64,000 bases of DNA from Siphonodentalium dalli (GCA_032622095.1 CP136065.1:41329503-41393502); one strand, 5' to 3'; positions 31,623 to 43,195 are shown, numbered from the stretch's first letter. Numbers and translations: made by a program. The notes: generated by a model from the sequence alone, not told the origin.

Positions 31623-34110
31623 TTATGTATGTGGTAGATTGTCATAAAAGTCGTGGTAGTCCTTTGGAATGACGTGTTTCAAGTCTTGCAAATCATTGTA
31701 TTTGCTCAGTTTGATTGGCAAACGCGCGTTGTGTTGGCGTGGAAGCTCAGTGCCGACAACGAAAACATTAGAACCTCGTGTGTATTTCGTGGGTACGTCC
31801 GAATATTCATCATCGAACTCAATTTTATATTGGATTTTCCCTTCTGGGAGAAATTTTAGACAGTGTATGTCTACAACACGCATATCGCCTGGCTTTACTC
31901 CTGGTCTTATTGAGTTGTAATATTTCAACTCACGAAAGTTTCGAAAAAACGTGTAGTCCAAATACTTGACTTCGTACGGCTGGTTTCGTCTAGCTGATTT
32001 AATAATTTCAACATAATTGTGCGGCGCATATATCGGTTGATGTTTTAGAGCAGTTTATATTGCTGAATGTACTGAATCACATTCCATCTGAGTATGACCA
32101 CGGACAAGAAATTTCTGTTGTATGACAATTTTGCGCTCCATTGCTATCTTTAGAATTGCATTGGAAAGAATTGCATTGCGGTTCTGGTTATTACATCCAT
32201 CTGAATAAATGATTATTTGAGATACCGATTGTGGAAGTGATGTAACGTAATCTGTCATACAGGACGCATATGAATCGGCGTTCAAGTCACCTTGACTCTC
32301 GTTCCAAAAGTAAATAACAACGTCCTTTGAGGCGAGGTCGTAGATTGTATAATTGTGGCACGACAATTTGGTTTTAAAATACAGAGCACTTGCTTTTAAT
32401 GCAGGTGACAGCAGCACACTTTGTTTATCAATTGTCAGAACTCGTATATTTTTATCTGCAATGGCTCTGGTTTTGTCAGCATGTTTTTCGTCGCGGGCCC
32501 TTTTCTTCGATGCTATATGCGTATTGTAGCTAATTGTTTCATCAATAGTTCCAACATTGAACGCATTGCAGGTGTCACATTGTTCTTTCTTGGGGTGGAA
32601 TAAACCTATATTCATATCTATGAACACTTTTTTTTAAAACGAACATAGTAGCAACATTGACATTACTTTCGCCTTTAGAGAACTCTACGTATTGTCTATG
32701 TACCGCAGCCATTGATGCAAATGTTGGTTCCAAATAAAGCTTGGAAGAACTTGCTCTACAGTAATGCGATGGCATCTTTGGCAGACACTCTAGAAAACGC
32801 TTAACACTTTGTTCCATAAGAACGCAATCTTCCCTTTGGGTACCCCTCTTGCTAGGTGGTGTTAAACGTGGAATACCGTGACTATCAGACTTTTCCAGCC
32901 ATGAGTAAACTGTTTTTTCGCCAAGATCAAGAGTGCCAAGAAACATATCTTTGCATACTGTATATGTTTTGTCTTTGGTTTTAAGGTGATAGACATAGGA
33001 AAACTTTCTATTGCCTTCAGAATGTTTACTAGGTGATTTTGTAACAAGGTTGACAATGTACGTTTTTTTCTCCATCCACGTCATGTTTGTCCAGAATTTA
33101 TTGAATATCGACGAGCGATCTTCCGTGGTCAACTCATGACAACTGCGCCTATTTTTACATAAGTTGACACATTTAGCGTCCTTAATTTTACGTGCACCTT
33201 TTTGTTTGTTATAACACTGCTTCTGACCAACTGTCTTATTGACGGACATGTACTGTTCACCACGCATTCGCTTTGTTTTATTAACGGCGCGTTCCCACTT
33301 CTCAGGCGCAGGACGCTTTCGTCGTTTGGTGTTTGGCACAGCAGCATTTGTCTGAATATGTTCATGTGCAATGTTCGACACAGTTTCTCCGATAGATGTA
33401 TTTGGCGGAGTGTCATTGGTATCGTTCATATCTACTTCGAAAACATAACGTTTCGGTGTGGGTTCTGGTTCCCAGTCTGGGTCCATGTCCGAATCGTCTG
33501 GGTAATCGCTCATATCCGTATCGTCCTGTGAATCCTGTGAGTTCCGAGAGTCGTCCAGATATTCGTCTTCAGTCTGTTGCAAAAATTTAGTGCTGTCACC
33601 ACGTGTCAATTCAGTCACACAAAAATTATTACATGTGTGCAGACCACTTCCAATTTCGCAAGAATGTTCAAATTGCGGAAGGGCACCATATTGTTCAATA
33701 TTCCCATTTTGGATTCGGTAAATGGACATTGCTGACGGATTTTTCAGTATGTGATCCATCCTGTCATCGCTCGTTGTGAATTCGTCACCAAATTGATTAC
33801 CAAAGTGTTTTACCTCTGTAGGAGGTGTTGTTACCACTACTGCTGTGTGACGTGTTATAACCATTCCTTCTGTTGAATGTTCTGTTATCACTACTTCCGG
33901 TGCTGGTGTTGTTATGAATCCTTCAACTGGGGATGTTGTTGTCACTACATCCGCTGGAGGTGTTGTTATCACTACCTCCGGTGGAGGTGTTGTTATCACT
34001 ACTTCCGGTGGAGGTGTTGTTATCACTACTTCCGGTGGATGTGTTGTTATCACTACTTCCGGTGGAGGTGTTATCACTACTTCCGGTGGAAGTGTTATCA
34101 CTACTTCCAC
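31623..34110 (-). pseudogene. DDE-type transposase, nearly intact
   Basis: Three minus-strand frames form one protein of about 810 residues. Part 1 (34110-32575) begins with PPPEVVITT repeats, then an acidic segment (SDYPDDSDMDPDWEPEP), a basic segment (KRRKRPAPEKWERA) and a domain with VCKDMFLGTLDLGEKTV and PSHYCRASSSKLYLEP. Part 2 (32627-32057) has a CDTC zinc-binding motif, IYDLASKDVVIYFWNE with a candidate first Asp, IIIYSDGCNNQNRN with a second, and RGHTQMECDSVHSAI. Part 3 ends RPGVKPGDMRVV...FYDNLPHT. The family is common in invertebrate genomes, usually unnamed. Breaks: one indel in an eight-A run near 32630 and one TAA at 32055-32057. Confidence 0.7.
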
Positions 34111-34235
34111 TGGGGTGTGGGTATCAATCCTTCCAGTGGAGGTGTTGTTATCACATCAGCAGAAGGTTTTGCTATCACTACTTCCGGTGGAGGTGTTGTT
34201 ATCACATTCGAAGAAGACAGTGCCATTTTAACGAG
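33880..34235 (-). repeat. 27-bp coding tandem repeat (PPPEVVITT)
   Basis: About eleven copies of a 27-bp unit (plus strand: ggtggaggtgttgttatcac then tacttcc) with 24-bp variants. On the minus strand it translates as PPPEVVITT. The frame shifts within the array near 34110-34140, so the transposase amino terminus cannot be fixed. Confidence 0.85.
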
Positions 34236-34257
34236 TTTCCTCCCTCTTGAAAACATT

Positions 34258-34554
34258 CTAGCATCCATTGACGCAGTTTGGATGAAATTTCCACTCAATC
34301 GATTTGCATTTATCTTGGATGGGGTCACCTTCGATCACCTGGTACCTCGGGGTAGAGTTTCTATACAAAGAATAGTACACTGCCTCGATGTACTTAAAGC
34401 TATTTCCTGCAAATTTCCCCGTCTCTCTCGCCTGGAGAATTCGCATCAGATTACGAGCGGATTGCGCACTGGGGTCACTGGGTCTCTTGCACCACTGAGA
34501 AGACATCAAGCCTGAAAATATAAGAATGACAAAATCAGGACAATCAAGTTGCAT
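34258..34554 (-). pseudogene. possible transposase N-terminal segment
   Basis: A 98-codon frame with WCKRPSDPSAQSARNLMRIL and KFAGNSFKYIEAVYYSLYR, in the same phase as the 34110-32575 frame but separated from it by stops between 34257 and 34111. It may be a true upstream exon or the original amino terminus, or an independent fragment. Confidence 0.35.
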
Positions 34555-34949
34555 TGGTGGTTAGGTCATTCACAATTTACCAGATTGACTGCCCCTTATG
34601 ACCGACGTTCTAAATATCTGACTGCCGGAATAAATATATAACAATGATACGTCACTCTGAAGATAAAATGCACAAGAAGAAGCGGACAAGTAGTGGTGCA
34701 TGCGACGTATGAGTCTGAAAGCACCACGTGATCTTGACATATGACAAATCACATATCAAACATTATTATCACTCAAAGCCATTCTTACACAAATCCTTTA
34801 CACGAGGGTGGTATCTACTGACTCAATCGAGAAAATAACCTTGACCTTTACAAATTGAAAACGATTGTGCACGATATATCTTCTCCTCATTATGAGCACA
34901 TAATTATGTTAAGTTTCAAACAAATTCCAATGAAGCGATGCTTTTATGG
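34555..34949. other. no supported gene
   Basis: Non-coding part of the DNA transposon between its transposase region and the SINE. Confidence 0.4.
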
Positions 34950-35250
34950 TTGGTTTGGTTATTTGGTGTTCAATGTCGCTTTCAACAGCTAAGGTCATAT
35001 CGCGACGCCAGTTTTATTGGTGGTGGAAATTCCCCGCTTCACAGCTAGTGGCCTTATGTTGCCCACGAGGTCACTGTCGCTGATCCACGGTTATAAACCA
35101 CCGACGTTCGGCGAGTAACTGCCAAACTCCACCAGATAACGAACACAAAGATTCAATGTCCCAACTGGGAATCGAACCCCGGCCCGACAGCGCTGGAGGG
35201 CAAGTTGGCATTGGAGTCGGACACCTTACCAACTGAGCCACCGAGGCCCC
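34950..35250 (-). mobile_element. tRNA-derived SINE
   Basis: Minus strand: ggggcctcggtggctcagtt carries the A box (35228-35246 region) and ccggggttcgattcccagtt the B box (about 35164-35182). The body ends cgcgatatgaccttagctgt, tgaaagcgacattgaac and accaaataaccaaacc. The tail resembles that of the SINE at 17955-18220, so both probably use related LINE machinery. Confidence 0.85.
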
Positions 35251-35538
35251 GCACTTTTATGGAGCTGACACGGAAACAACGAACAGACAGACAGACAGAC
35301 AACATGACGGACGACATTACCGACGTAAGGGTACTACATGTATATCGTCACTCGTGGGATACCCTCATAATTTGTCGGACACTCTATACATCTCATCCAT
35401 ATAAATGTTAACTACCTCATATAAGTATGCCCTCTTGAGAACGGACGGACAACTGACGGAATAGAATATAATATACCCCTCCCCTGGAACAAAATAGGGG
35501 GCATATGGTATCATAATATGAAAGTGTCAATGACACTG

Positions 35539-36260
35539 TAGCTCAACTTAGGTAGGGGAATAATTTAATGGTCGACAGTAAATGGAGGAATAGGAAAAGT
35601 GCTAATTGAAATGTCTAAGTAAGACTAGATGTTCATGTCAATATCAACATTCATAACAGGTTTCATAATGATCGGATCAGGGATGTGGTGATTATGGTGT
35701 GACAAATGATTTATTGATGCAAAGAGTAAATTCTAAAATGGCCACCGGCAGCCATGTTTTTTTCCGAATTACCCCAAAATGACTTGTTCCCATCTACAGC
35801 CTTTACAAATCTCATAATGATCTGATCAAAGGTATGAACTGTAGCCTGTGCCAATGGATTTAGTCATGTAAAGAGTAAAATCCAAGATGGCTGCTGGCGG
35901 CCATGTTTTTCGACTGAACGACCCCAAAATGACTCGTTCCCATCTACATGTCAATATTAACATCCATGACAAATTTCATAATGATCAAACGAACAGTACG
36001 ACCTGTAGCCCGCGCCAATGGATTGAATTTTGAAATCCAAGATGGCCACCAGCGGCCATGTTTTTTGGCCGAATGACCCCAAAATAACTCGTTCCCATCT
36101 ACATGTCAATGTCAACATTCATGCAAAATTTCATAAAGATCAGACCAAAGGTACGACCTGTAGCCCGCGCCAAAGGAAATTGTTGACGGACACACGCACA
36201 CACGGACGACGGACGCCAAGCCATGGCAATAGCTCAAACTTACAAAAGTAAGTTGAGCTA
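35539..36260. mobile_element. MITE with TAGCTCAACTTA ends and ~150-bp internal repeats
   Basis: Starts tagctcaactta and ends taagttgagcta, a perfect 12-bp inverted pair in which the outer TA could be the target duplication. The interior has three to four copies of a 149-155-bp unit (aagatggc...gcggccatgtttttt..., ccccaaaatgactcgttccc, catctacatgtcaatatcaa, gtacgacctgtagcccgcgcc). It then has a gacggacacacgcacacacg segment. Non-coding, with the appearance of a mollusc interspersed repeat. Confidence 0.75.
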
Positions 36261-36269
36261 ATAATGATA

Positions 36270-37455
36270 AATGCACTATAGGTGGATTAAATCGTCGAAC
36301 AGCATGCAATGTCTTGCTAAACTTCAACCTGCATAACACGTGAGATAATCATCATTTATGAATAATTCGTCGCGTATATCGGGGCTGAAAATGTATTAAT
36401 ACTAACCTTGATATCTGTATCTTGAAACAGTGTTGGAATGAAGAATAATATTAAAGCTGTCGTTATTCGAATCTTGGAAAGTTGTTTACTGGAAAGTAAT
36501 TTTCCCGCCTGCACAAATGACGTATAAAATGACGAAACAAAACACCGCGCACGTTTTAACCAATTCAGAAACATCGCATAATTTTACGACTTTTCTGAAT
36601 TTACAAAAAGGACCAATCAATTTTACGAGGTTTAATCACATGTCTAAAACTTGTATTTCTGATTGGAGTTCAGCCCTGATAAGAATTTATCCGATGTAAT
36701 CGCATCCGTAGATTCCGAATCGGCAAAAAAGGTTTTCGCGCCAAAACGAGAAAAAATCATTTTTACGAGGTGTTTGAATTACACCGACGTTTCATGGAAT
36801 TAATCGTACTTGCTTGGCTACGACAAATTGTTAGTATTTTCTGGAAAATTTATGTATTTTTGACTGTTTGATTAAAATTTCACAAACTTTTTTGCTTTAT
36901 ATCATTATCAATATAATTTTTCCATTTGTATGCACAATTATTGAATGTTATTTTTGCCATAGATATATCCCTATTGGCGTATTGCCATAATAATTGCTTA
37001 TAAAATTACCTTTTGATTATAAATTATATAATTTTTGACATTTTTTTATTTTCACCTGTTCACATTTTTTCATAAATATTTCGTTTTTTATTGAAATTTC
37101 TCCAGTTTTTGTCCTATATTGCATTAATTAACTATTTTGTTATATATTAATATTTTTCTTGTCAATTTTTGCTGAAATATTCATATATTTTATAAATTGT
37201 CCACTTTTGTTCATTAAATTGCATTATTAATTTCAATATAATTGATTACTTTTTACTCTCAATTTGTTTGATATCTATATTTTTGTCATTTTCATTGCCA
37301 ATTGCCCATTTATGTAATCACGGATGCTCTTGTGTCCACTTTTTGAAAAATACTTCCAATTATTGGAGTTTCTTTCGTATCCAACAAGTATACTTTACTT
37401 TTTTGTATCAAATGAAAGAGGGTGTAGGTGTGAATTCTGGAATATAAAACATCAA
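36270..37455. other. end of the DNA transposon and AT-rich leader
   Basis: Up to 36790 this is the non-coding end of the DNA transposon. 36791-37455 is very AT-rich internal LTR-element sequence that precedes the gag-like gene, with a TATA-like gaatataaaac at 37440-37450. Confidence 0.5.
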
Positions 37456-37462
37456 TAACAGA

Positions 37463-40400
37463 ATGACTTATCAGACACCACACTTTAGTCAGACTAATTG
37501 TCTTAATTACATGGACTGTAATCAAAAGGAGAATAAAAGTTCTTCATTAGCATCGATTGTTCAAAGCCATACAGTTGCTCAGAACAATCCATATCGTAAT
37601 TCACAAGAACAGTCCCCACATTATCTTGACATTAGACCAGAAGGTTTGAATTGCCAAACCTCAAACTGGTGTCCTCAACAACCTATTCAAGGCCAAAATG
37701 TCACAAGTCAATATTTAGTAGATGCAACAGTAGTATCAAGCTCACTAAAAGTCACCCAGAATTTTCAACAATATGTTCAAAATCAACAAGGGTTTCAACC
37801 AAATATACAACCACAAATGATCCCTCAACCGGATGTTCAATTTCAACCACAAATGACACCTCAACCGGGTGTTCAATTTCAACAAAATATTCTACCCCAA
37901 ATAACACCTCAACCGGGCGTTCAATTTCAACAAAATATTCCACCCCAAATAACACCTCAACCGGGTGTTCAATTTCAACAAAATATTCCACCCCAAATAA
38001 CACCTCAACCGGGTGTTCAATTTCAACAAAATATTCTACCCCAAATAACACCTCAACCGGGTGTTCAATTTCAACCAAATAATCAACAAAATGCTGCAAT
38101 GTGTCGTAGATGAAATCCGACATCAGATATAGCCTCATCACAAGGCTATGCCACTCCAACTCAACCGGGCTCAATGTTCCAAAACCCGGTCAGTGCAAAT
38201 CAGTTGCATTCTCAAAACGTAACAAAACCAGGAACTGTACCATTTCAATTTGGGTTTTCAGACTTTTCTTGGTACCACCACCGGACAGCGGACTAAAGCG
38301 ACCATACAAAACAGCACATAGGATGCCCAATCAGGCAATAACAGGTGCTGCATCAACTCAACAAAATGTACCTCAACCTCAGGTACAAAATACTGCCACA
38401 TCACAAATAGCTCATATGGATATTTCACAGCCTCAAATGAGTCAATCTCAGGCAACACCAATTATGACTCCTCTAGTTACAACACAATCAAATGTACAAA
38501 TTTCTCAGGCCCAAGGATTTCAAAACTTGGCTCAACCACAAATAACTCCCCAAATGGAAGTTAATTAACCCTCAACCGAATATTCAATACCAAATAACAC
38601 CCCAACCAGGTGCTCAACTTCAAAATAATACTCAATCACAAATAACGCCTCAACCGGGTGTTTCATTCCAACAATATGCTCAACCGCAAACCACAACACA
38701 TCAACCGGCTTCATATCAAAATCAACCTCCACCAATTTCTAATCCAGTTGCGCCTCAACAGGTCGTTCCAATTCATGGTCATTCTCAAACACAAATGAAC
38801 ACTCAACCAAGTGTTCAGAATCAAAACATGCCTCCTATAGGTATGCAACACCAGGCTATGCCACATCCACAATACCAACATGAACCGAGTTTTTCAAATC
38901 AAGGTCAACCTCAACCAGTGGCTGAACTACAAGTAAACAATCAACACTGTGTTCAAAATCAGTTCATACCTCAACAAGGTATGCAGTTTCAGCCACGTCA
39001 ACATATACAACAACCTCAACCAGTTGCTCCAAATGAATGTCAATCTCAACCAATGACTGAGACTCAACCACAAGTGAACACTCAAAAAGGTGTTCAAAAT
39101 CAATTCATGCCTCAAATAGGTATGCAGTTTCAGGCTATGTCACAACCACAACGTCAACCACAGTACCAACCTCAACCAGGTACTCAATATATGTCCCAGC
39201 AACATATTCAACCTCAAATAGTACCTCAACCTCAAACTATTTTCCAACAAGGTACTCAAACAACTCAACCTCAAATAGTACCTCAACCAAGTGGTCAACA
39301 TAAAAATATGTTCCAACAAGGTACTCAAACGTCTCAATCTCAAATAGTACCTCAACTAAGTGGTCAATCTCAAAATGTGTTCCAACAAGGTACTCAAATT
39401 CAAATGGCTCAACATAATGGGCAACCCCAATCAAATCAAAAAGGCACCCAAAATCAATCCATACCTCAACCAGGTATGCGGGTTCAACCAAATTCTCAAC
39501 TAAGTAAGCAATTTCAAATAATGCCCCAAAAGGGTATTCTAACTCAACTATTGTTCCATCAGGGTGTTCAAACTCATGGAATGCAACAACCTCAATTTGT
39601 TCAACCTCAATTTTCTCAAACTCAAGTTGGTCCACCTCAAGTTATCCAACAACAAATGTGTTCCCCAAAGGTACACAATCAAATAATTATACCAGAGGTA
39701 CATCATACAGTTCAGACTGAAAAAGCACCTCTTGAAATAGAAATCAAAAAATCACAGACTGAGAATGTGATACCAGAAGTTGACTTACATGTTCATAACC
39801 ATTCAAGTTGTACGAAAAATGAACAACTGCCCCAAAATATACCACAACATCTAGTTTATGATGGTATAGAAGACTGGCTGAAATACAGACTTAGATTTTC
39901 TAATTTTGTAATCGATGCCAACTTTAGTGAAAATGAGCGAATAAACGCTCTTAGTCATTGTTTGCCTCAAGATGATTTCAATATTTTTAATGCCATTGCC
40001 ATTAACAACCCTGGCATATCAACAACTTATATTCTGTATGAAATGGAACAAATAATGCCAAAGTCTGAGAATACTCAGATGGCATTTGATGATGAAGAAA
40101 ATTACTGTGATAGTGATTCTACAGATACTTGTTTAAATGAGACAAAATCTGCAATCATAGGGAACAAACAATATCAACCACATATGGTTGAAGAACCAGA
40201 AGACAATGATTTTGAAAATCTCATTCCTAGAATACCAACTCTGGACTCAAACAGTAATGACAATCCTCTATGGCACATGGATCCGGGATATCAACAAGAG
40301 TTCTCGGATATATCCTTCCCTGAGTCAAAAGTCAACCCCCATAAATTATCGGATAAATACGTGTGTTCAAACTCAGATTACTCAGAATTTCCATCCGTGT

Positions 40401-41053
40401 TTGGAGACTCAGATTCACATGGTGAGTTATCTGACAAAACATCTCCAGGTAAGGAGATGGAACCGTGTATATCAAACCCTGATATATGTGATAATAAGGT
40501 TGACAACATATCCGAATTGTACCATGAAATAATCACGAACGACAGCATGAATAATATCCCACATGTGAACGATTACATACCATTCAAGGACGCAGATAAC
40601 TCGTGTGGGATAGCCTCATCTGAATCAAACACCACATACATCGGCCACTCCACAAATAATGTCAATGAAAAGTGGGAATGGTTAGATATTTCAATAAAGA
40701 TTTCAGAAACTATTCCCAGTGAAGACATTCAAGAAATTGAAGTTATTCATCCAATAGAAGGTGGTATACTCAATGGCACAAGGGAAGCACTAAACATGAT
40801 TGAAATAACATGTCATGATAGCAAGGCTATCGCAAACTATGACAAGATGTGTCATATATCTACACCAAGGCATCAATCAGAAGCTCAACATTTTCCCAAT
40901 AGCTTCCCAAATGATAAACTTAGCAAAATACGAAGTTATGACTGTTTGAATGGAAAAATCAGCCAAGTTGCCAACCACCATGCAAATACATCCAAATGTG
41001 ATGAATGGCTGTTCACTTTAAATTGGAAGAAAAAACATAATTGGTCAATATAA
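37463..41053 (+). pseudogene. Gln/Pro-rich gag-like protein of the LTR element
   Basis: Starts at 37463. The first 216 codons lead into a 16-residue repeat (QNIPPQITPQPGVQFQ), then a TGA at 38111-38113. The same frame runs to a TAA at 38294, coding shifts to another frame at about 38300-38568, and returns to the first frame from 38567 to the stop at 41051. More than 400 residues are Gln/Pro/Met-rich (PQPGMQFQ-like). Near 39845-40075 comes a helical domain with VYDGIEDWLKYRLRFSNFV, ENERINALSHCLPQDD and FNIFNAIA, which has the shape of a Ty3-type gag capsid. The last 300 residues are Asp/Glu/Ser/Asn-rich. No zinc knuckle or protease is present. It would form or enter particles made with a partner element. 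Gag assignment is inference from the domain and the LTR setting. Confidence 0.65.
37845..38085 (+). repeat. 48-bp coding tandem repeat
   Basis: Four to five copies of a 48-bp unit encoding QNIPPQITPQPGVQFQ. Copies are nearly identical at DNA level (c/t changes only). Decayed versions (PQPGVQ, PQPGMQ) extend through the following 1.5 kb, so the Gln-rich region arose by repeat expansion. Confidence 0.9.
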
Positions 41054-41795
41054 CAATGACGAAGTATTTGAGGAAACATCATGAATCTTAATTTTAGACT
41101 GCACCTAATGTAAATGAAATCATTCACATTGTGAATGTTAATTGTTATATGAATGGTTACTAGATCATTTCCCAATATATGGTAACATCAAGGAAATGAA
41201 ATCATTTCATATTGGTGCAATTCTCAAGTCAATCCAACTGAACGTCACGTATGATATCATATGTACTATCTTTTTCAGTTTGAAATTAAATGGAAAAGAC
41301 TAAACCATGAAAGATTCTAACATTGAATAAAAAGATGTAAATAGGCAACCCATAGGTAGTCCACATACCAGTGTTAAAAATAGACTGCATTATGTAGTCC
41401 ACATGACAGAAAATACATCTTTTTCACATTATTCAATATACAATCTTATTTAATAAAAGGTTTAATATATTATTGGCTAGGCCAATTACAATAGGCTCAT
41501 ATTAGTGAGCCCCTCAAATTCAATTGTTCGTATATAGGGCATAAATTTCTAAAATAAAGCGTTACGATCCATTTGGCTAAAAGGATTGGCTTACTTACTT
41601 CTAAATTTAGCAGTCATTGTGAGTTTTTGCTAGATCATAGAAACGCTCACTTTTGGGTATGGTTTAGCAACACCTTAATCCTAATTTTGCGTGACTAGGG
41701 TTTTTGAGCTCTTATGGTTCAGACTCCTCACCCTTTCTTGGCTCAAAAGTTATGGACCTTCGGATCATATCTTTTCAAAATAAAACGGGGTGTAG

Positions 41796-42153
41796 TGTAG
41801 TGTTTTTGGGTATCAATTAATTAACGTGGATGACAAACAAAACACCGAAAAGCCCGTGATCGGAAGATATACAAATGAGGTCAACAACTGCGGGAGAGAC
41901 AATCACGAAGTCAAACGAACACGACTCGGCCAATTCCGGAACTGCACGGCGATGCTCTCCCGATGACGAACTTCCACCACTCGATCCACAATCTTCAAAC
42001 CAACAACATGTCTTACAATTATCGTCTATTCTATTGCCTGTTATTCTGCATGTAAATGTTCCTGTTATATTATAAAGGTTAGTTAAACTTGTATGTTCGT
42101 ATTTAATTAATAATGTAGTAATATACAAATAACCCCTCTTTAAAAATACGACA
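41796..42153 (+). repeat. 3' LTR
   Basis: 358 bp, nearly identical to 29559-29916. Differences seen: cttacaatt for cttaaaatt, ctgcatg for ctacatg and gttcctg for gttgctg. It is followed directly by the GTCT target duplication. Confidence 0.92.
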
Positions 42154-42340
42154 GTCTCGACGTGGGCCAGTGAAGTCAAAGGACAATTAATTGATCTAGT
42201 TGAATAAATGAATTCATGTTAACTGCAGGGAATGCCATGAAAGTTTGCTGAGTGCGTGATCCTTTGAACACTCATCTAACATGCACAAGAGAACACACAT
42301 AAGCCAGTGTCGTGCAAAAGGCATGACTGGCACTACACTG

Positions 42341-42545
42341 AACCCTTTCTACACTAAAGAATCATTGATGAGTAGTTATCCCATAGGAAATGTTCAGCTA
42401 ATAAGTCTAACCCTTTCTACACTAAAGAATAATTGATAAGTAGTTATCCCATAGGAAATGTTCAGATACTAAGTTTAACCCTTTGTATACTAACGAATCA
42501 TTGGTGAGTAGTTATCCCATAGGAAATGTTAAGATAATAAGTTTA
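42341..42545. repeat. 68-bp tandem repeat, three copies
   Basis: The phrase aaccctttctacactaaaga starts copies at 42341, 42409 and 42477, an exact 68-bp period. Each copy also holds gagtagttatcccataggaa. The third copy is the most diverged. Confidence 0.9.
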
Positions 42546-42549
42546 ACAA

Positions 42550-43110
42550 ACAACCACAATAGGACACCTCCACTTTTATTTATCTGCCGTCTGCATTATT
42601 ATCTTAACATCCCTCCGAATCAATAATATACAATTCCTATATGCACACTTTTTAACTGACAGGGAAAATCCATTTAGCATAGAACGGGTTAAACAATCTT
42701 CTGTCAGACGTTCTGGAAATGAACCACATGAATCCGGAACATTTTGTTTTATTTTCCTAATAAATTATATTAGCATTGATGACCAACGAAGAGCGTTTAT
42801 TATCAGCTCAGATCATATGTGGGGGATATATGCACACCGATGTGATTTGACACGAGGAGTGTCATGTGATAGGTGCCGCTGACATAAGATGACTTAAAGG
42901 TGCACTAATAATTAGCAACAAAGACCGATTATTATCAACTTCAAATATAGAGGTAACCTTCTTCGTCTTCTTTCCTTCTCCTCCCCCTCCTCTCCACTCA
43001 TCCTTATCCGTCGCTTGCAACATGAATTGATTGCTTGTTTGTCGTCTTGTTATCGAAGGAGGCTGAGCGATAGGGACGAGTCCATATCCAACTTACCAAG
43101 TAATAACCTC
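42550..43110. other. no supported gene
   Basis: Intergenic sequence upstream of the PAN/EGF gene. No open frame or repeat is supported. Confidence 0.4.
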
Positions 43111-43119
43111 TATTTATTC

Positions 43120-43195
43120 CGTTATAACGAAATATTATTTCGACATCGAGATCTCATTTCGTTATAACGAAATATTATTTTGTTATAACGAAATA
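43120..43195. repeat. cluster of TTTCGTTATAACGAAAT palindromes
   Basis: Three versions of a 17-bp palindrome (ccgttataacgaaat, tttcgttataacgaaat, ttttgttataacgaaat) within 76 bp, joined by attattt and a central cgacatcgagatctca. It is a short palindromic-word cluster. Confidence 0.75.

Larger units (their letters stand above)
30054..36790 (-). mobile_element. 6.7-kb DNA transposon with 27-bp TIRs
   Basis: Ends in perfect 27-bp inverted repeats, ACGTCGGTGTAATTCAAACA followed by CCTCGTA (30054-30080 and 36764-36790), with weaker pairing outside that (ATTCCA). The motif ttttacgaggt recurs just inside both ends (about 30299-30330 and 36628-36640), as expected for transposase-binding subterminal repeats. 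It encodes a DDE-type transposase on the minus strand (31623-34110). The whole unit sits in the internal region of the LTR element. A clear target duplication was not found, so the exact boundary could be a little wider. Confidence 0.75.
29559..42153 (+). mobile_element. complete gag-only LTR retrotransposon with nested DNA transposon
   Basis: Two 358-bp LTRs (29559-29916 and 41796-42153) differ at about three positions. Each starts TGTAGTGTTTTTGGG and ends AATACGACA. The 4-bp GTCT lies immediately outside both (29555-29558 and 42154-42157), a perfect target-site duplication. A TGG-type primer site starts at 29918 and a purine-rich AAAATAAAACGGGG precedes the 3' LTR. After subtracting the nested 6.7-kb DNA transposon the element is about 5.86 kb, and its only coding region is the Gln-rich gag-like gene at 37463-41053. 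No protease, RT or integrase belongs to it, so it would need enzymes from another element. Confidence 0.9.

Noticed and set aside
33877-34515. Plus-strand 212-codon Cys/Tyr-rich frame and two related 105-codon frames
   Set aside because: They are antisense readings of the PPPEVVITT repeat of the minus-strand transposase.
37752-38174. Minus-strand 140-codon frame of VEIEHPVEVLFGVEYF repeats
   Set aside because: Antisense of the 48-bp gag repeat; the plus-strand frame has the start, the length and the downstream domain.
39237-39635. Minus-strand 132-codon acidic/hydrophobic frame
   Set aside because: Antisense of the Gln-rich region of the gag-like gene.
29559-42153. Two solo LTRs instead of one element
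   Set aside because: Neither LTR has its own flanking duplication, whereas the outer flanks share GTCT and a primer site follows the left copy.
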